From contig NZ_CP124747.1 in the NCBI RefSeq assembly GCF_041860085.1, forward strand, positions 2,852,001 to 2,916,000: DNA of 64,000 bases. Reading direction: 5' to 3'. Below are positions 19,711-28,814 of this stretch, in pieces. Every line of letters starts with the position of its first letter. Position 1 is the first letter of the stretch. The notes below the pieces were generated by a model. It was not told the DNA's origin and did no database searches. It saw only the letters and a list, made by a program, of their open reading frames with translations. The translations under genes were made by a program, and so were the position numbers. The DNA is from Schlesneria sp. DSM 10557 (GTDB taxonomy: Bacteria > Planctomycetota > Planctomycetia > Planctomycetales > Planctomycetaceae).

Positions 19711-20766
19711 ATGAATCGTCGCACCTTCCTGACGACGGCTGTGGCTTCCACCTTGGGAAGCGCGATGGTCTCCGGTCAATCAGACAATCCTCGTAAACAG
19801 ACCCGGGGTGTCGTTCTTTATCCGTTCGATTTGTCTCTCCGCGACTGGCCCGAGCGATGCGCTCAAGCCGGGATCAATACCATCGGGCTTCACGCGGCCC
19901 AGCGATTCAATGTTCTGATCAATTTCATTCAGAGCGACGCGGGACAAAGCTTTCTCAATCGGTGTCGACAACTGGGAATCGAAGTCGAATACGAACTGCA
20001 CGCCGTCGGCGAACTGCTGTCGCGCGAACTTTTCTATAAAGATCCAACGCTGTTTCGCCTGGATGAACACGGGAATCGTACTTTCGATTCGAACTGTAAT
20101 CCGTTCTCGAAAACAGCTCTCGACCTCATCGCGGAAGAAGCCGTTCGCATTGCGAGAATCCTCACGCCGACGACCCATCGCTATTTCTACTGGCCCGATG
20201 ATGGGGCGAAATGGGACTACAGCGAACAAGCCAAAGGACTGAATGCCAGTGATCAGGCACTGATAGTCGAAAATCACATTCTGAAAGCCCTACGAAGGGA
20301 AGTGCATCCAGCGGCAACCCTCGCACACATCAGCTACAGCCACACGCTCGCTGCTCCGACGCAAATTCGCCCTGAGCCCGGCATCTTTCTGGAATTCGCG
20401 CCCTTCGCACGCGACCTCGATAAGCCGATCTCTGACCGGGAAGCCAAGACTCGCAGTACGAACCCTGACCCCAGCACCAATTTCGGGTATCTCGACATCC
20501 TCAAGAAGAATATGGACGTGTTTGGAGTCGAGAATACACAGGTCCTGGAGTATTGGCTGGACGTGTCGTTGTTCTCGCGCTGGACCCGGCCCGCCGTCAA
20601 AGTCCCCTGGAAAGAAGAGGTCTGCCGGTCCGATGTGGCGACTTACCGCCAACTCGGTGTCCGAAACATTACGACCTTCGCCACGTACATCGACGCCGAC
20701 TATGTCCAGAACCACGGTGATCCGCAGCCCGTCCTGAACTCGTACGGAAGAGCCCTGGCGCAATAG
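19711..20766 (+). CDS. Tat-exported DUF4838 protein
   Basis: The 351-residue protein begins with a short Tat-like signal, MNRRTFLTTAVASTLGSAM. The rest matches DUF4838, a TIM-barrel-like family associated with glycoside hydrolases: WPERCAQAGINTIGLH, ARILTPTTHRYFYWPDDG, LAHISYSHT, EFAPFARDLDKPISDREA, and LEYWLDVSLFSRWTRP. The member is short, containing mainly the DUF4838 barrel without the accessory alpha-glucuronidase-like modules seen in longer proteins. It is followed 61 bases later by a CBM9-like protein and may act with it on polysaccharide. Substrate unknown. Confidence 0.82.
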   Translation: MNRRTFLTTAVASTLGSAMVSGQSDNPRKQTRGVVLYPFDLSLRDWPERCAQAGINTIGLHAAQRFNVLINFIQSDAGQSFLNRCRQLGIEVEYELHAVGELLSRELFYKDPTLFRLDEHGNRTFDSNCNPFSKTALDLIAEEAVRIARILTPTTHRYFYWPDDGAKWDYSEQAKGLNASDQALIVENHILKALRREVHPAATLAHISYSHTLAAPTQIRPEPGIFLEFAPFARDLDKPISDREAKTRSTNPDPSTNFGYLDILKKNMDVFGVENTQVLEYWLDVSLFSRWTRPAVKVPWKEEVCRSDVATYRQLGVRNITTFATYIDADYVQNHGDPQPVLNSYGRALAQ

Positions 20767-20827
20767 CAGCGGGGAATCTGTTCGCAGCCACCGGCATCCC
20801 GACGATGATCATTGGAGTGCGTCTCGA

Positions 20828-21439
20828 ATGAAGCCCACACTATATGTCTTCTTCCTCCTGATGAGTCTCATCGGAACCACGATCTCAGACTTTACGTTTC
20901 CCTGGTCGGAGAAGTCTGCTCCACCAACGACGTTCAAAGCAAAGGTCGTGGGAGACCGACTTCACTTCTCTTTCGACGTCACCGACTCCGACGTGATCTG
21001 CAGTAAGGAGTGGAAAGGAGAATCGACGGTCGATCACGAAGATCGTGTCGAAATCTTCATCGCGAAAGACAAGGACCTGCACGACTACTGGTGCATCGAA
21101 ATCGATCCGGAAGGACGTGTCCATGACTACCATGCCCGTCATTACCGCAAGTTTGACAGCAAGTGGAACTGCCCGGGATTGAAAACGCTCGCTCGACGTA
21201 CCGACCACGGTTATGAAGTCGAAGCGAGTCTGCCGCTCGCGACACTCAGCGATCTTCTGGGCGAACCGATTCAAAGCGGCAGTCGGATTCGTATCGGTCT
21301 GTTTCGGGCCGAGTTCTACGGAACAGCCGAAGGTTCACGCGGCGAGGCGAACGACAATTGGATCAGTTGGGTCAAACCCACGACCCAGAAGCCCGACTTT
21401 CATACCCCGTCCGCGTTCCGTGAATGGCAGGTTCCCTGA
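20828..21439 (+). CDS. Secreted CBM9-like carbohydrate-binding protein
   Basis: The 203-residue protein has a signal peptide (LYVFFLLMSLIGTTIS). The body is like carbohydrate-binding family 9 / DOMON-like sandwiches: FKAKVVGDRLHFSFDVTDSD, DRVEIFIAKDKDLHDYWCIE, GYEVEASLPLATL and RIRIGLFRAEF. Such domains usually bind sugar chain ends or haem-like ligands, and planctomycetes carry many as single-domain secreted proteins. It follows the DUF4838 gene on the same strand, which suggests joint action outside the cytoplasm. Confidence 0.82.
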   Translation: MKPTLYVFFLLMSLIGTTISDFTFPWSEKSAPPTTFKAKVVGDRLHFSFDVTDSDVICSKEWKGESTVDHEDRVEIFIAKDKDLHDYWCIEIDPEGRVHDYHARHYRKFDSKWNCPGLKTLARRTDHGYEVEASLPLATLSDLLGEPIQSGSRIRIGLFRAEFYGTAEGSRGEANDNWISWVKPTTQKPDFHTPSAFREWQVP

Positions 21440-21652
21440 GGGGCGCGAGAGACGAAGTGAAAAGGGTGTCTCCTGCTCACGGGTGTCTCCAGTCAAGGTC
21501 TCGTCCGCGCACGACGATCACCACTCTGCAACAGGGTGGTCACGTTGATCAAGTTGACCAGTCGATTCACGCAATGGAATTCGACTGTTAGGATGCGTTC
21601 GGGTCGGTATGGAACTGGCCGGGAGTCTGATTCGTTAATTTGAGCCGCGACA

Positions 21653-23761
21653 ATGGAGATGCGTCTGATGAGTCTCGTGCTTTCGAACCTCAAACCATCG
21701 TCTTGGACGGTCCCGCTCGGGGTCGTCCTCTGCAGCCTGTTCCTTCTGGCAGCATCAGCGAATCCGGTTGTCGCGCAAGAAGCCAAAGCGGCCGAACCGG
21801 AAGGCGTGGAAAATCCCTTCCCCCGACGACATCCCTCGCCCGAGCTGGATGGCGGGGTTGAATGGCTCAACGCCGCCGGCCCTATTTCAGTCAAAGACCT
21901 GCGTGGCAAGATTGTCCTGGTCGACTTCTGGACGTTCTGCTGCATCAACTGCATTCATGTCCTGCCCGACCTGGCGTACCTGGAACACAAGTATCCCAAT
22001 GAGCTCGTGGTGATCGGGGTTCACTCCGCTAAATTTGACAACGAAAAAGAAACGGGAAACATCCGCAAAGCAATCCTGCGTTACGAGATTGAACATCCGG
22101 TCGTCAACGATGCCAATATGACGATCTGGCGTAAGTTCGGCGTGAACTCATGGCCCTCGCTTGTCGTCCTCGACCCGGAAGGATACTACTGCGGCTATGT
22201 TTCCGGAGAAGGAAATCGCGAACTGCTGGAAGAAGTGATCGAACGACTGATCGCCTACCACAAAGCGAAGGGGACACTGGACGAAACCCCCGTCCGCTTC
22301 GATCTCGAACGGAACAAGGTCAAGGATACGCCACTGCGTTTTCCGGGCAAGATCGTGGTCGACGAGCAGCATGGTCGTCTGTTCATTTCTGACAGTAACC
22401 ATAATCGCATCGTCGTCAGCACACTCGACGGCAAGTTACTCGATGTCATCGGGGCCGGCACCATTGGGCACAAGGATGGAGGCTACTCAGAAGCTCAGTT
22501 CGATCACCCGCAAGGGATGGTACTGGTCGATCAGACCTTGTACGTTGCCGATACCGAGAACCATCTGCTGAGGACTGTCGATCTCGAACGCAAGACTGTT
22601 TCGACACTGGCAGGAACCGGGGAACAAAGCCGGACGCGTTCTCCGGGGGGGCCATTGCTCCAGACAGCATTGAATAGTCCCTGGGACCTGACCGTCGTCG
22701 ATGGGACACTGTACATTGCGATGGCCGGCCCGCATCAGATCTGGGCTCATAAACTGGGCTCCGAAACCCTCGCGCAGTATGCCGGATCCGGTCGAGAAGA
22801 CATCATTGATGGCAGTCTGGAAGAATCCGCGCTGGCCCAGCCATCAGGAATCGTCAACGACGGTTCGTTTCTCTACGTGGTCGACAGTGAAGGCTCATCC
22901 ATCCGCAAGATCTCGACGAATCCCGACAACGATCTCACGAACCCGACAGGTGAGGTTACGACGATTGCCGGGACTCACGACCTGCCACGCGGCCGAAGTT
23001 TGTTTGAGTTTGGTGATATCGACGGTGCCGGTGAAGACGCACGGCTGCAGCATCCGCTGGGACTGGCGATTCATAATGGGACACTATTCGTTACCGATAG
23101 TTACAACCACAAGATCAAGCAGGTCAATCTGGAAACCCGCGAGGTGAAAACGTGGACTGGAAATGGCCAGCCCGGTTCGATACTCGAACCTTTGCAGCTT
23201 GCGGAGCCTGCCGGAATTGCGATCGCCGGAGGTAAGGCCTATGTTGCTGACACGAACAACCACCGTATTGTCGTCATCGAGATGAATACCAGAAAGTCAA
23301 CAGAATTTATGATTACGGGACTGACTGCCCCCCAGCTTTCCGACAGCCCCTTCGCCCTTCCCAGCGAACCCGTCAAGGCGACCGAAATCGAGTCCCAGGA
23401 CCTGAGTCCCACCGACAGTATCGCGGTCCAGGTTGAGCTTGAACTGCCTGAGGGCTTCAAGTTGAACGAGTTGATGCCGGTCTCATATCGACTCAAAGCC
23501 GATGAAGGTCAGACTCTGTTCGCAGACGACCAGCTCGGGGTCAAGCAGGAGATTGAAGCGAAAGGGACGTCGATCAGCCTGTCGCTGCCCGCGGTCCGGA
23601 AAACGGGAACCGCCACGGCCATCCTCTCGTTGACTTACGGATACTGCCGTGACGGGAATGGTGGTGTCTGCAAGGTTGGGACTACGCACTGGAAGATCCC
23701 CATCGCCACGAAAGAAGGAGCAAGTGGAAAGGCGATCAGCCTCAAGGCCGTCGCAAAGTAG
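21653..23761 (+). CDS. NHLRC2-like thioredoxin/NHL-repeat protein, exported
   Basis: The 702-residue protein has an N-terminal signal segment (about residues 15-42 ending in NPVVAQE). A thioredoxin-like domain at about 60-200 carries FWTFCCINCIHVLPDL, with the CxxC in the CCINC form typical of NHLRC2. An NHL-repeat propeller follows at about 230-560, with repeats such as VADTENHLLRTVDL, VDSEGSSIRKIS, VTDSYNHKIKQVNL and VADTNNHRIVVIE. The C-terminal 120 residues form a beta-rich domain ending with YCRDGNGGVCKVGTTHWKIP. This three-part order matches human NHLRC2. In-frame ATGs at 21659 and 21668 are alternative starts. A redox role is likely but unproven. Confidence 0.9.
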   Translation: MEMRLMSLVLSNLKPSSWTVPLGVVLCSLFLLAASANPVVAQEAKAAEPEGVENPFPRRHPSPELDGGVEWLNAAGPISVKDLRGKIVLVDFWTFCCINCIHVLPDLAYLEHKYPNELVVIGVHSAKFDNEKETGNIRKAILRYEIEHPVVNDANMTIWRKFGVNSWPSLVVLDPEGYYCGYVSGEGNRELLEEVIERLIAYHKAKGTLDETPVRFDLERNKVKDTPLRFPGKIVVDEQHGRLFISDSNHNRIVVSTLDGKLLDVIGAGTIGHKDGGYSEAQFDHPQGMVLVDQTLYVADTENHLLRTVDLERKTVSTLAGTGEQSRTRSPGGPLLQTALNSPWDLTVVDGTLYIAMAGPHQIWAHKLGSETLAQYAGSGREDIIDGSLEESALAQPSGIVNDGSFLYVVDSEGSSIRKISTNPDNDLTNPTGEVTTIAGTHDLPRGRSLFEFGDIDGAGEDARLQHPLGLAIHNGTLFVTDSYNHKIKQVNLETREVKTWTGNGQPGSILEPLQLAEPAGIAIAGGKAYVADTNNHRIVVIEMNTRKSTEFMITGLTAPQLSDSPFALPSEPVKATEIESQDLSPTDSIAVQVELELPEGFKLNELMPVSYRLKADEGQTLFADDQLGVKQEIEAKGTSISLSLPAVRKTGTATAILSLTYGYCRDGNGGVCKVGTTHWKIPIATKEGASGKAISLKAVAK

Positions 23762-23818
23762 GTCCGGGGACACCCCGGCGTGACCACGATGCGTGATCCA
23801 GCTCTTCAGCATCAAATC

Positions 23819-23860
23819 GAAAAAGCCACACGCGGCAGAATTGTCGCATGTGGCTTTTTC
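23819..23860. terminator. Bidirectional terminator hairpin
   Basis: A 16-bp stem with one mismatch (23819-23834 with 23845-23860) encloses a 10-base loop. The stem begins GAAAAAGCCACA and ends TGTGGCTTTTTC, so both strands carry a U-tract. It lies between the convergent NHLRC2-like and AroD/AroE-like genes. Confidence 0.85.
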
Positions 23861-23933
23861 GCTGGCACAATTTCAGATGGCGTGCAGAAGGGAGGAAACC
23901 TCCCGCAAACCCAGAGCATTCCGCTCGTGCCGC

Positions 23934-25391
23934 TCAGTCCATCAGCCCCTCTGCAATCGCGGTCGGTGGAAGGTCCTGCCCCGTCAGTGACTTGAATAGG
24001 GCACCAATGTAACTGACGAAGACTTCGGCGGGATCAACAACCTTACAGTCGCGACCACGCGCCTCCTGTGTAAATTCCGACTCGCCCGGAAGTCGGCTGA
24101 GATCCATGACAGTCATGCCTGGCCGGAACAGCGACGGATTGAGTGGCGTCTTCTTCGAAGCATAGTCGAGCGTGTTCGTCGTGAGCACGATCACGTCCAC
24201 CAGCGTTTCGTACAGCTTGGCAACGGGGACATAGCGCAACTCGCATTCGCGAGCGATCTTCTGTGCTTCAACCTCGTCCCCCGAACAGATGCTGACCAGC
24301 CCGTCCCTTCTTTTTGCCCCTTGAGCCAGCGAGATTGCCAGTCCGTTCGAGCCGATGATCAACGTGTTCCGACGGTCTAGAGGCCGATCCTCGGCAGACT
24401 TTCGCCCCATTTTTTCTTCCAGGGCCCGCACCGCCGATTTCCAGATCAGGTTATGGGCCTGCCAGCCGTCGGTCCCTTTAATGACGACGTCGCTGTGCTG
24501 CGCTGCTTGAGCCACTTCGTCCCCCTTGGACGCCAACCCCATGACTCGACGCCCTGCATCCGGGGTGGCAATCATCGCCGGAACCTTCAGGATATCGAGC
24601 ATCTTGGGGAGTTGATCGAGGGACTTGAAGTCCAGCGGCAGACAGCGGGTGTTCATGCCCAGAATGTCGAAGCCTGCGTTGAGAATCTTTGAAATCGCAT
24701 GTTCCATGACTCCTTCGCCAACCACGCCGATAAATCGGGTCTTGCCATCTACGCTACGCCAGCGGTAGACATCATCCAGTTCCCCCACCGTCGGCTGTCC
24801 CGGGAAGGCTTCCATCCCCTTCTCGAGCGCCGCGTAGATCCAGGGCGAACCATATTTCCGCCCCAGCAGCGAAAACGTCAGCCCACTGCGTCCCAGTCCC
24901 AGACCGACGACGGGAAGCACCCGCTTCTGGCTGGCCACCGCCAGTAACGGCCAGGCCGCTTCGAGGGTCTGGGTAGGCCACGTGAATTTGACGATGTCTG
25001 CCTGACAACGAGTCGCTTCTTCAAATGCCTCTTCGACGTCGTTCAGGGGGCGAGTCAGGCTGGCGAAACTGACCACACGCTGAGTTTTGCCGAAGCGGGG
25101 AATCTTCATCGCTGAAACGGGATCCAGTTCCACATAGTCGGGACCCGCGATAATCGCCTGGCGAAGAAGTGCCAGCCGTTCGTCTTCGGTCCCGTCAAAT
25201 TTTCCCCCTTCGTGCGGAGGCCGGCAGGAGATCAGCACCGGCTTCTTGCATCCGGAGATCATGTCTTTGACGTCCGGTTCTTTGTGCAGGCGGTCGAGGC
25301 AAACTTCGACCAGATCACATTGATTCGCGGCGTTGTAAATGTCGACTTTTGCCAGTTGACGCGATTCGGGAGTGACAGAAATGCAGATCAT
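23934..25391 (-). CDS. AroD-AroE (dehydroquinase I / shikimate dehydrogenase) fusion homologue, probably catalytically altered
   Basis: The 485-residue protein has a type I 3-dehydroquinase-like N-terminal half (about 1-220) and a shikimate-dehydrogenase-like C-terminal half (about 225-480), the order seen in plant DHQ-SDH. In the first half the Schiff-base Lys (ADIVKF), the Arg in ISCRPPHEGG and the PGQ segment are kept. The family's catalytic His aligns with SFASL, the Arg of ELRLD is Cys in EVCLD, and the late substrate-binding Arg is Ser in GLTFSLLG. In the second half the catalytic Lys of TxPxK is absent (IATPDAGR), and the Ser-x-Ser shikimate clamp is lost. The dinucleotide loop IIGSNGLA and TDG remain. 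It is probably not a normal shikimate-pathway enzyme. Confidence 0.82.
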   Translation of the reverse strand: MICISVTPESRQLAKVDIYNAANQCDLVEVCLDRLHKEPDVKDMISGCKKPVLISCRPPHEGGKFDGTEDERLALLRQAIIAGPDYVELDPVSAMKIPRFGKTQRVVSFASLTRPLNDVEEAFEEATRCQADIVKFTWPTQTLEAAWPLLAVASQKRVLPVVGLGLGRSGLTFSLLGRKYGSPWIYAALEKGMEAFPGQPTVGELDDVYRWRSVDGKTRFIGVVGEGVMEHAISKILNAGFDILGMNTRCLPLDFKSLDQLPKMLDILKVPAMIATPDAGRRVMGLASKGDEVAQAAQHSDVVIKGTDGWQAHNLIWKSAVRALEEKMGRKSAEDRPLDRRNTLIIGSNGLAISLAQGAKRRDGLVSICSGDEVEAQKIARECELRYVPVAKLYETLVDVIVLTTNTLDYASKKTPLNPSLFRPGMTVMDLSRLPGESEFTQEARGRDCKVVDPAEVFVSYIGALFKSLTGQDLPPTAIAEGLMD

Positions 25392-25594
25392 GATGTCGAG
25401 ACAGGCTCCAGCACGAGAAATGAGATTGACGTCAGTTTAGCCCAGTAACACGCCTTTTCGCAGTCTCATCGTGTTGAGAGAGACTCGTCAATCGACAGAT
25501 CATAAGGATGTCAGTCTGTCGATTGCCACACGGAATTTCCGTAACCCTTCTGTACGACTTGCCAAGGAGACTTCTCGAATCCTACGATGTCGCG

Positions 25595-26611
25595 ATGAAT
25601 ATTAACTGGGAACCATTGCGTCAAATTATCGAAGATCACCAGCACTTTGTGATATCCAGCCATGTGCGTCCTGATGCGGACGCCATCGGTTCCGAAATCG
25701 GTCTCGCCCGAATCCTGGAGTCGCTGGGAAAGTCTGTTTCGATCGTGAATTCATCCGCCACCCCGGCGAATCTTTACTTTCTGGACCCCTCGCGTCAGGC
25801 ACAGCAACTGGGAGCCGCCAAACCAGAGTTGGTAACTCAGGCGGAAGTCCACGTCATTGTCGACACCAGCTCATGGACTCAGTTGTCCGACGTCGGGAAG
25901 TTGATGCGGACGTCCAGCTCAAAACGGGTCGTGATTGACCATCACGTCAGTTCTGACGATCTGGGCGCCGTTGAATTCAAGAATACGTCCAGTGAAGCCA
26001 CAGGATCGCTGATTTTTCAGCTTTCGGAAGCGCTGAATGTCAAACTGAGCCCCGAGGCGGCAACAGCCCTTTTCGCGGCCATCGCCACCGATACCGGTTG
26101 GTTCCGCTTTCCTGCGGTCTCGGCCGAAACCATGCGAATCGCCGGACGACTGATCGAGTACGGTGCGTCCCCTCAGGCCATCTATCGCGAGCTGTACGAA
26201 CAGGGAAGTCTCGCCAAAATGCATCTTGTCGGCCGAGCTCTCGGTCGGATGAAGGTCGAATGCGATGGTCACCTGGCGTACACCTACATTGAATGGAACG
26301 AGTTCACCGAACTGAACGCGGTTCCCGCCGATACGGAAGACCTCGTCAACGAATGCCTGAAAGTGCTCGGAACGAAAGCCGCTTTCATCGCGATCGAACA
26401 ACAGAATCGCCAGGCAAAGTTCAGCTTTCGAAGCCGGTCTGAATATGTCAACGTCGCGGCCGTCGCGGAGACATTTGGAGGAGGTGGACATCGAATGGCC
26501 GCTGGGGCGACGCTGCCCGGGCCCTTCATGACCGCGTTTGCGAGTGCACTCGAAGCCATGCGCAGTGCAGTCCTGGCCGCCAGTGCACTCGAGGCAGCTC
26601 CTGCCCCTTAA
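25595..26611 (+). CDS. nrnA: DHH/DHHA1 phosphoesterase of the NrnA type (nano-RNase / pAp phosphatase)
   Basis: About 338 residues from the ATG at 25595, chosen because MNINWEPLRQIIEDHQHFVISSH is the usual start; an upstream ATG at 25508 adds an odd leader. Metal motifs: SSHVRPDADAIGSEI, VIVDTSSW, the DHH motif VVIDHHVSS and ATDTGWFRF. The C-terminal DHHA1 domain has FGGGGHRMAAGA. NrnA-type enzymes degrade 2-5-mer RNA and dephosphorylate 3'-phosphoadenosine 5'-phosphate. Cytoplasmic, single gene; the exact substrate preference cannot be read from the sequence. Confidence 0.92.
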   Translation: MNINWEPLRQIIEDHQHFVISSHVRPDADAIGSEIGLARILESLGKSVSIVNSSATPANLYFLDPSRQAQQLGAAKPELVTQAEVHVIVDTSSWTQLSDVGKLMRTSSSKRVVIDHHVSSDDLGAVEFKNTSSEATGSLIFQLSEALNVKLSPEAATALFAAIATDTGWFRFPAVSAETMRIAGRLIEYGASPQAIYRELYEQGSLAKMHLVGRALGRMKVECDGHLAYTYIEWNEFTELNAVPADTEDLVNECLKVLGTKAAFIAIEQQNRQAKFSFRSRSEYVNVAAVAETFGGGGHRMAAGATLPGPFMTAFASALEAMRSAVLAASALEAAPAP

Positions 26612-26848
26612 CCCGCCTCCTGAATGCCACTTTTTAACGAGAGCTGCCTAATCGTCCTGTTGAACAAAGGTTGGTGAGTCGACGACCAGCCGGCACCTGC
26701 AGGTCGCATCACACTTACGGAACAGAGGTCTTCCTTTCCGGAGGAATGCGATTTACTGCAGGCTGGCCGTCACTGTTGTGAGGGTGCACCGCTGGAAGGT
26801 TTCGCGACTGGCTCTCCTGTCGCAGAGCGACTAGCCTCCCAGCGAGCC

Positions 26849-28363
26849 TCAGAGTCGTTTCAAAATGTCCAGTGCTTTCGCTTCGAACAGGGGTTGCCAT
26901 TCGGGGGCCAGAATACAGTCGCTATCTTCCTGGGCATTACCGACATTCAGCAGTTGTTCTGTCGTCGGAGCATAGTAGATATAACCGTTGGTATAGCCCC
27001 CCACGAAGGTGGGCTGGTGCGGTGAATGCTTCTTGATGTTCAGCCCGATCTGGACTGTCAGCTCGCCCGGAAACGTCAGCAGCAGAAAGTTACCGACCCG
27101 TAGACCGACGACTTCGACGTCAACGGTTCTCTTTCCTGCCGCGACATTTTCGGCCTGATGTTTCTTCAGCAGCGCCAGGTTAGTTTGAACTCGGGTCAGG
27201 TGCTCCATCGTCTGAATGTTCTCGATGTACTGCTGAATGTTTCTACGATTATCCGCGTCAAGCTTGCTGAGATCCGAACGGCCCAGCTTCTTCTCCTGAA
27301 GATATCGGTGTGAGTAATAGGACGGAAACTCATCCGACAGGCTGTACTTTACGACCAGCGGCATGAACGTCTTCAGGTTGAGTGTCGTTCCTCGTAGCGA
27401 CTTCAGCAGTCGCTGTAACTCATCCTCCATCGCAGCGATCCGCTCTGCGACATCCGCACGGGGTAGTGCCAGCGTCTCATTTATCACCTGCAGACGGGCA
27501 TCGTTCCCAACCTTAATCTTCCGCACTCCCTGCAGCGTGCTGAGTCCCAGAAGATTGCCGAGCGGTTCGGCCGAGCGAGGATGCTCGACATCCTTGTAGA
27601 GCACCGGGTTGATGTCGCCCCCGCATCCCTGCAGAAACAGAGCGATGGTCCCTTCGCTTAGGTTATCCTCAATGACACGACTGGCATACCCAATGATGTC
27701 CGCCGTGTTTCCTCCATTTGCCGCCCCCTGAATCGGATGGCAGGCAAAGTTGTAGAGGACGGCCAGCGTCGTTCCATCCATTCGGTCGAGCCGCAGAATC
27801 CCAATTTGGCGATCGATCGGACCAACCTCAGCCACCTCGTCATCCGCAGGCATGGAGTACGCGTGCCGGACATCGACCACCCGGCCACTTTTCAGTTTGA
27901 GCCGGCGATTCTCCATGATTCGGTCTTCGTGTCCCTCCCCTGCTCCGACCTTGACCGGGACCAGATTCTGCATGGCAAGCGTCACCGCTTTGACGGTCAG
28001 ATCATCCGTATCTGCGCGAACGATCCCATGACAATGACTGGCATTCACCAGAAAGTTTTTGGGATTGATGCCCAGTTCCTTTTCCAGTCGAGCGCGCACC
28101 TTCGGGAGATAGTCGTTCTTGATGTAGCCGATCTCGCCGATCGCGACTGCGTCGACCGTCACGAGGACGACGAGTGTATTGTCGCTCTTGATCACCAGAG
28201 CCTTCGCATACAGCAGGTCGTTAACCGGTCCCGCGTCCCGATCTGTGATATCGACCTTTGCCGCACCGGCCATCAGCGATGCCGCGTTCGCTGCTGGCAC
28301 GAGAATGCCCCCGATGAGAACCATCGTGATCGCTGCTAACCACCGTCCGAAAAGCAAGTTCAT
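26849..28363 (-). CDS. Secreted neutral/alkaline ceramidase-like protein
   Basis: The 504-residue protein has a signal peptide (LAAITMVLIGGILVPAANA). The body matches the N-terminal domain of neutral ceramidases: GAAKVDITDRDAG, VDAVAIGE, NASHCHG (zinc-type His pair), YNFACHPIQG and LQGCGGDINPV. The later part with NFLLLTFPGELTVQIG and YTNGYIYYAPT also fits. Planctomycetes carry many of these proteins and most are untested; ceramide is not an expected lipid there, so another amide or ester may be the substrate. Encoded alone on the minus strand, divergent from the merR cassette. Confidence 0.88.
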   Translation of the reverse strand: MNLLFGRWLAAITMVLIGGILVPAANAASLMAGAAKVDITDRDAGPVNDLLYAKALVIKSDNTLVVLVTVDAVAIGEIGYIKNDYLPKVRARLEKELGINPKNFLVNASHCHGIVRADTDDLTVKAVTLAMQNLVPVKVGAGEGHEDRIMENRRLKLKSGRVVDVRHAYSMPADDEVAEVGPIDRQIGILRLDRMDGTTLAVLYNFACHPIQGAANGGNTADIIGYASRVIEDNLSEGTIALFLQGCGGDINPVLYKDVEHPRSAEPLGNLLGLSTLQGVRKIKVGNDARLQVINETLALPRADVAERIAAMEDELQRLLKSLRGTTLNLKTFMPLVVKYSLSDEFPSYYSHRYLQEKKLGRSDLSKLDADNRRNIQQYIENIQTMEHLTRVQTNLALLKKHQAENVAAGKRTVDVEVVGLRVGNFLLLTFPGELTVQIGLNIKKHSPHQPTFVGGYTNGYIYYAPTTEQLLNVGNAQEDSDCILAPEWQPLFEAKALDILKRL

Positions 28364-28814
28364 GGGATTCTAATCCTGTTCCAGTAGATCAACGCAAAGG
28401 AGGTCTCGAACCCGTCCGGAAACGCATAGGCGAACATTGTTTCGACATTAGTCCGACTGAGCAACTCGCAGGACGATTCTCGTGAGCCGCTAAAATGTTC
28501 GTGGGGGCTGGTCGACCGCAATCGGCGATCGCCCAGCCCTCCACGATTGACCCGATTCAGACTGTCCAGTCTTGGAAACCCACCCGGCCGCTGGCTGCCC
28601 TGAGAGGAAGGGACGGACCGGTCCTCAAACGCAGATCCGTGAATTCGGAAAATATTTGGAAGCAGGTTCTTGACTCCGTAGTATGGTACGGAGTCGATAA
28701 TGAGTCTCAGTGAAAGCGACAGAAATCGCTGAAAGACGATCAAGCAACGGCCTGTGATCCCGGAAGTCTCGGGAAACGGACAGTCGCCGTCTGACAGCGG
28801 TGGCGGAGAAACGC
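28364..28814. other. Divergent intergenic region upstream of merR
   Basis: The 451-base region separates the ceramidase-like gene and merR. Its one clear element is the MerR-type promoter at 28670-28701, leaving a leader of about 110 bases before merR. The rest shows no gene or hairpin I can support. Confidence 0.6.
28670..28701 (+). promoter_or_regulatory. MerR-family promoter/operator with perfect dyad
   Basis: A -35 box TTGACT (28670-28675) and a -10 box GATAAT (28696-28701) are separated by 20 bases, the stretched spacing that MerR-family activators untwist. The dyad GACTCCGTA (28672-28680) and TACGGAGTC (28687-28695) is a perfect 9-bp inverted repeat around a 6-base centre. It closely resembles mer and related metal-responsive operators. 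The merR gene starts at 28815, so the regulator is likely autoregulated. Confidence 0.88.
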
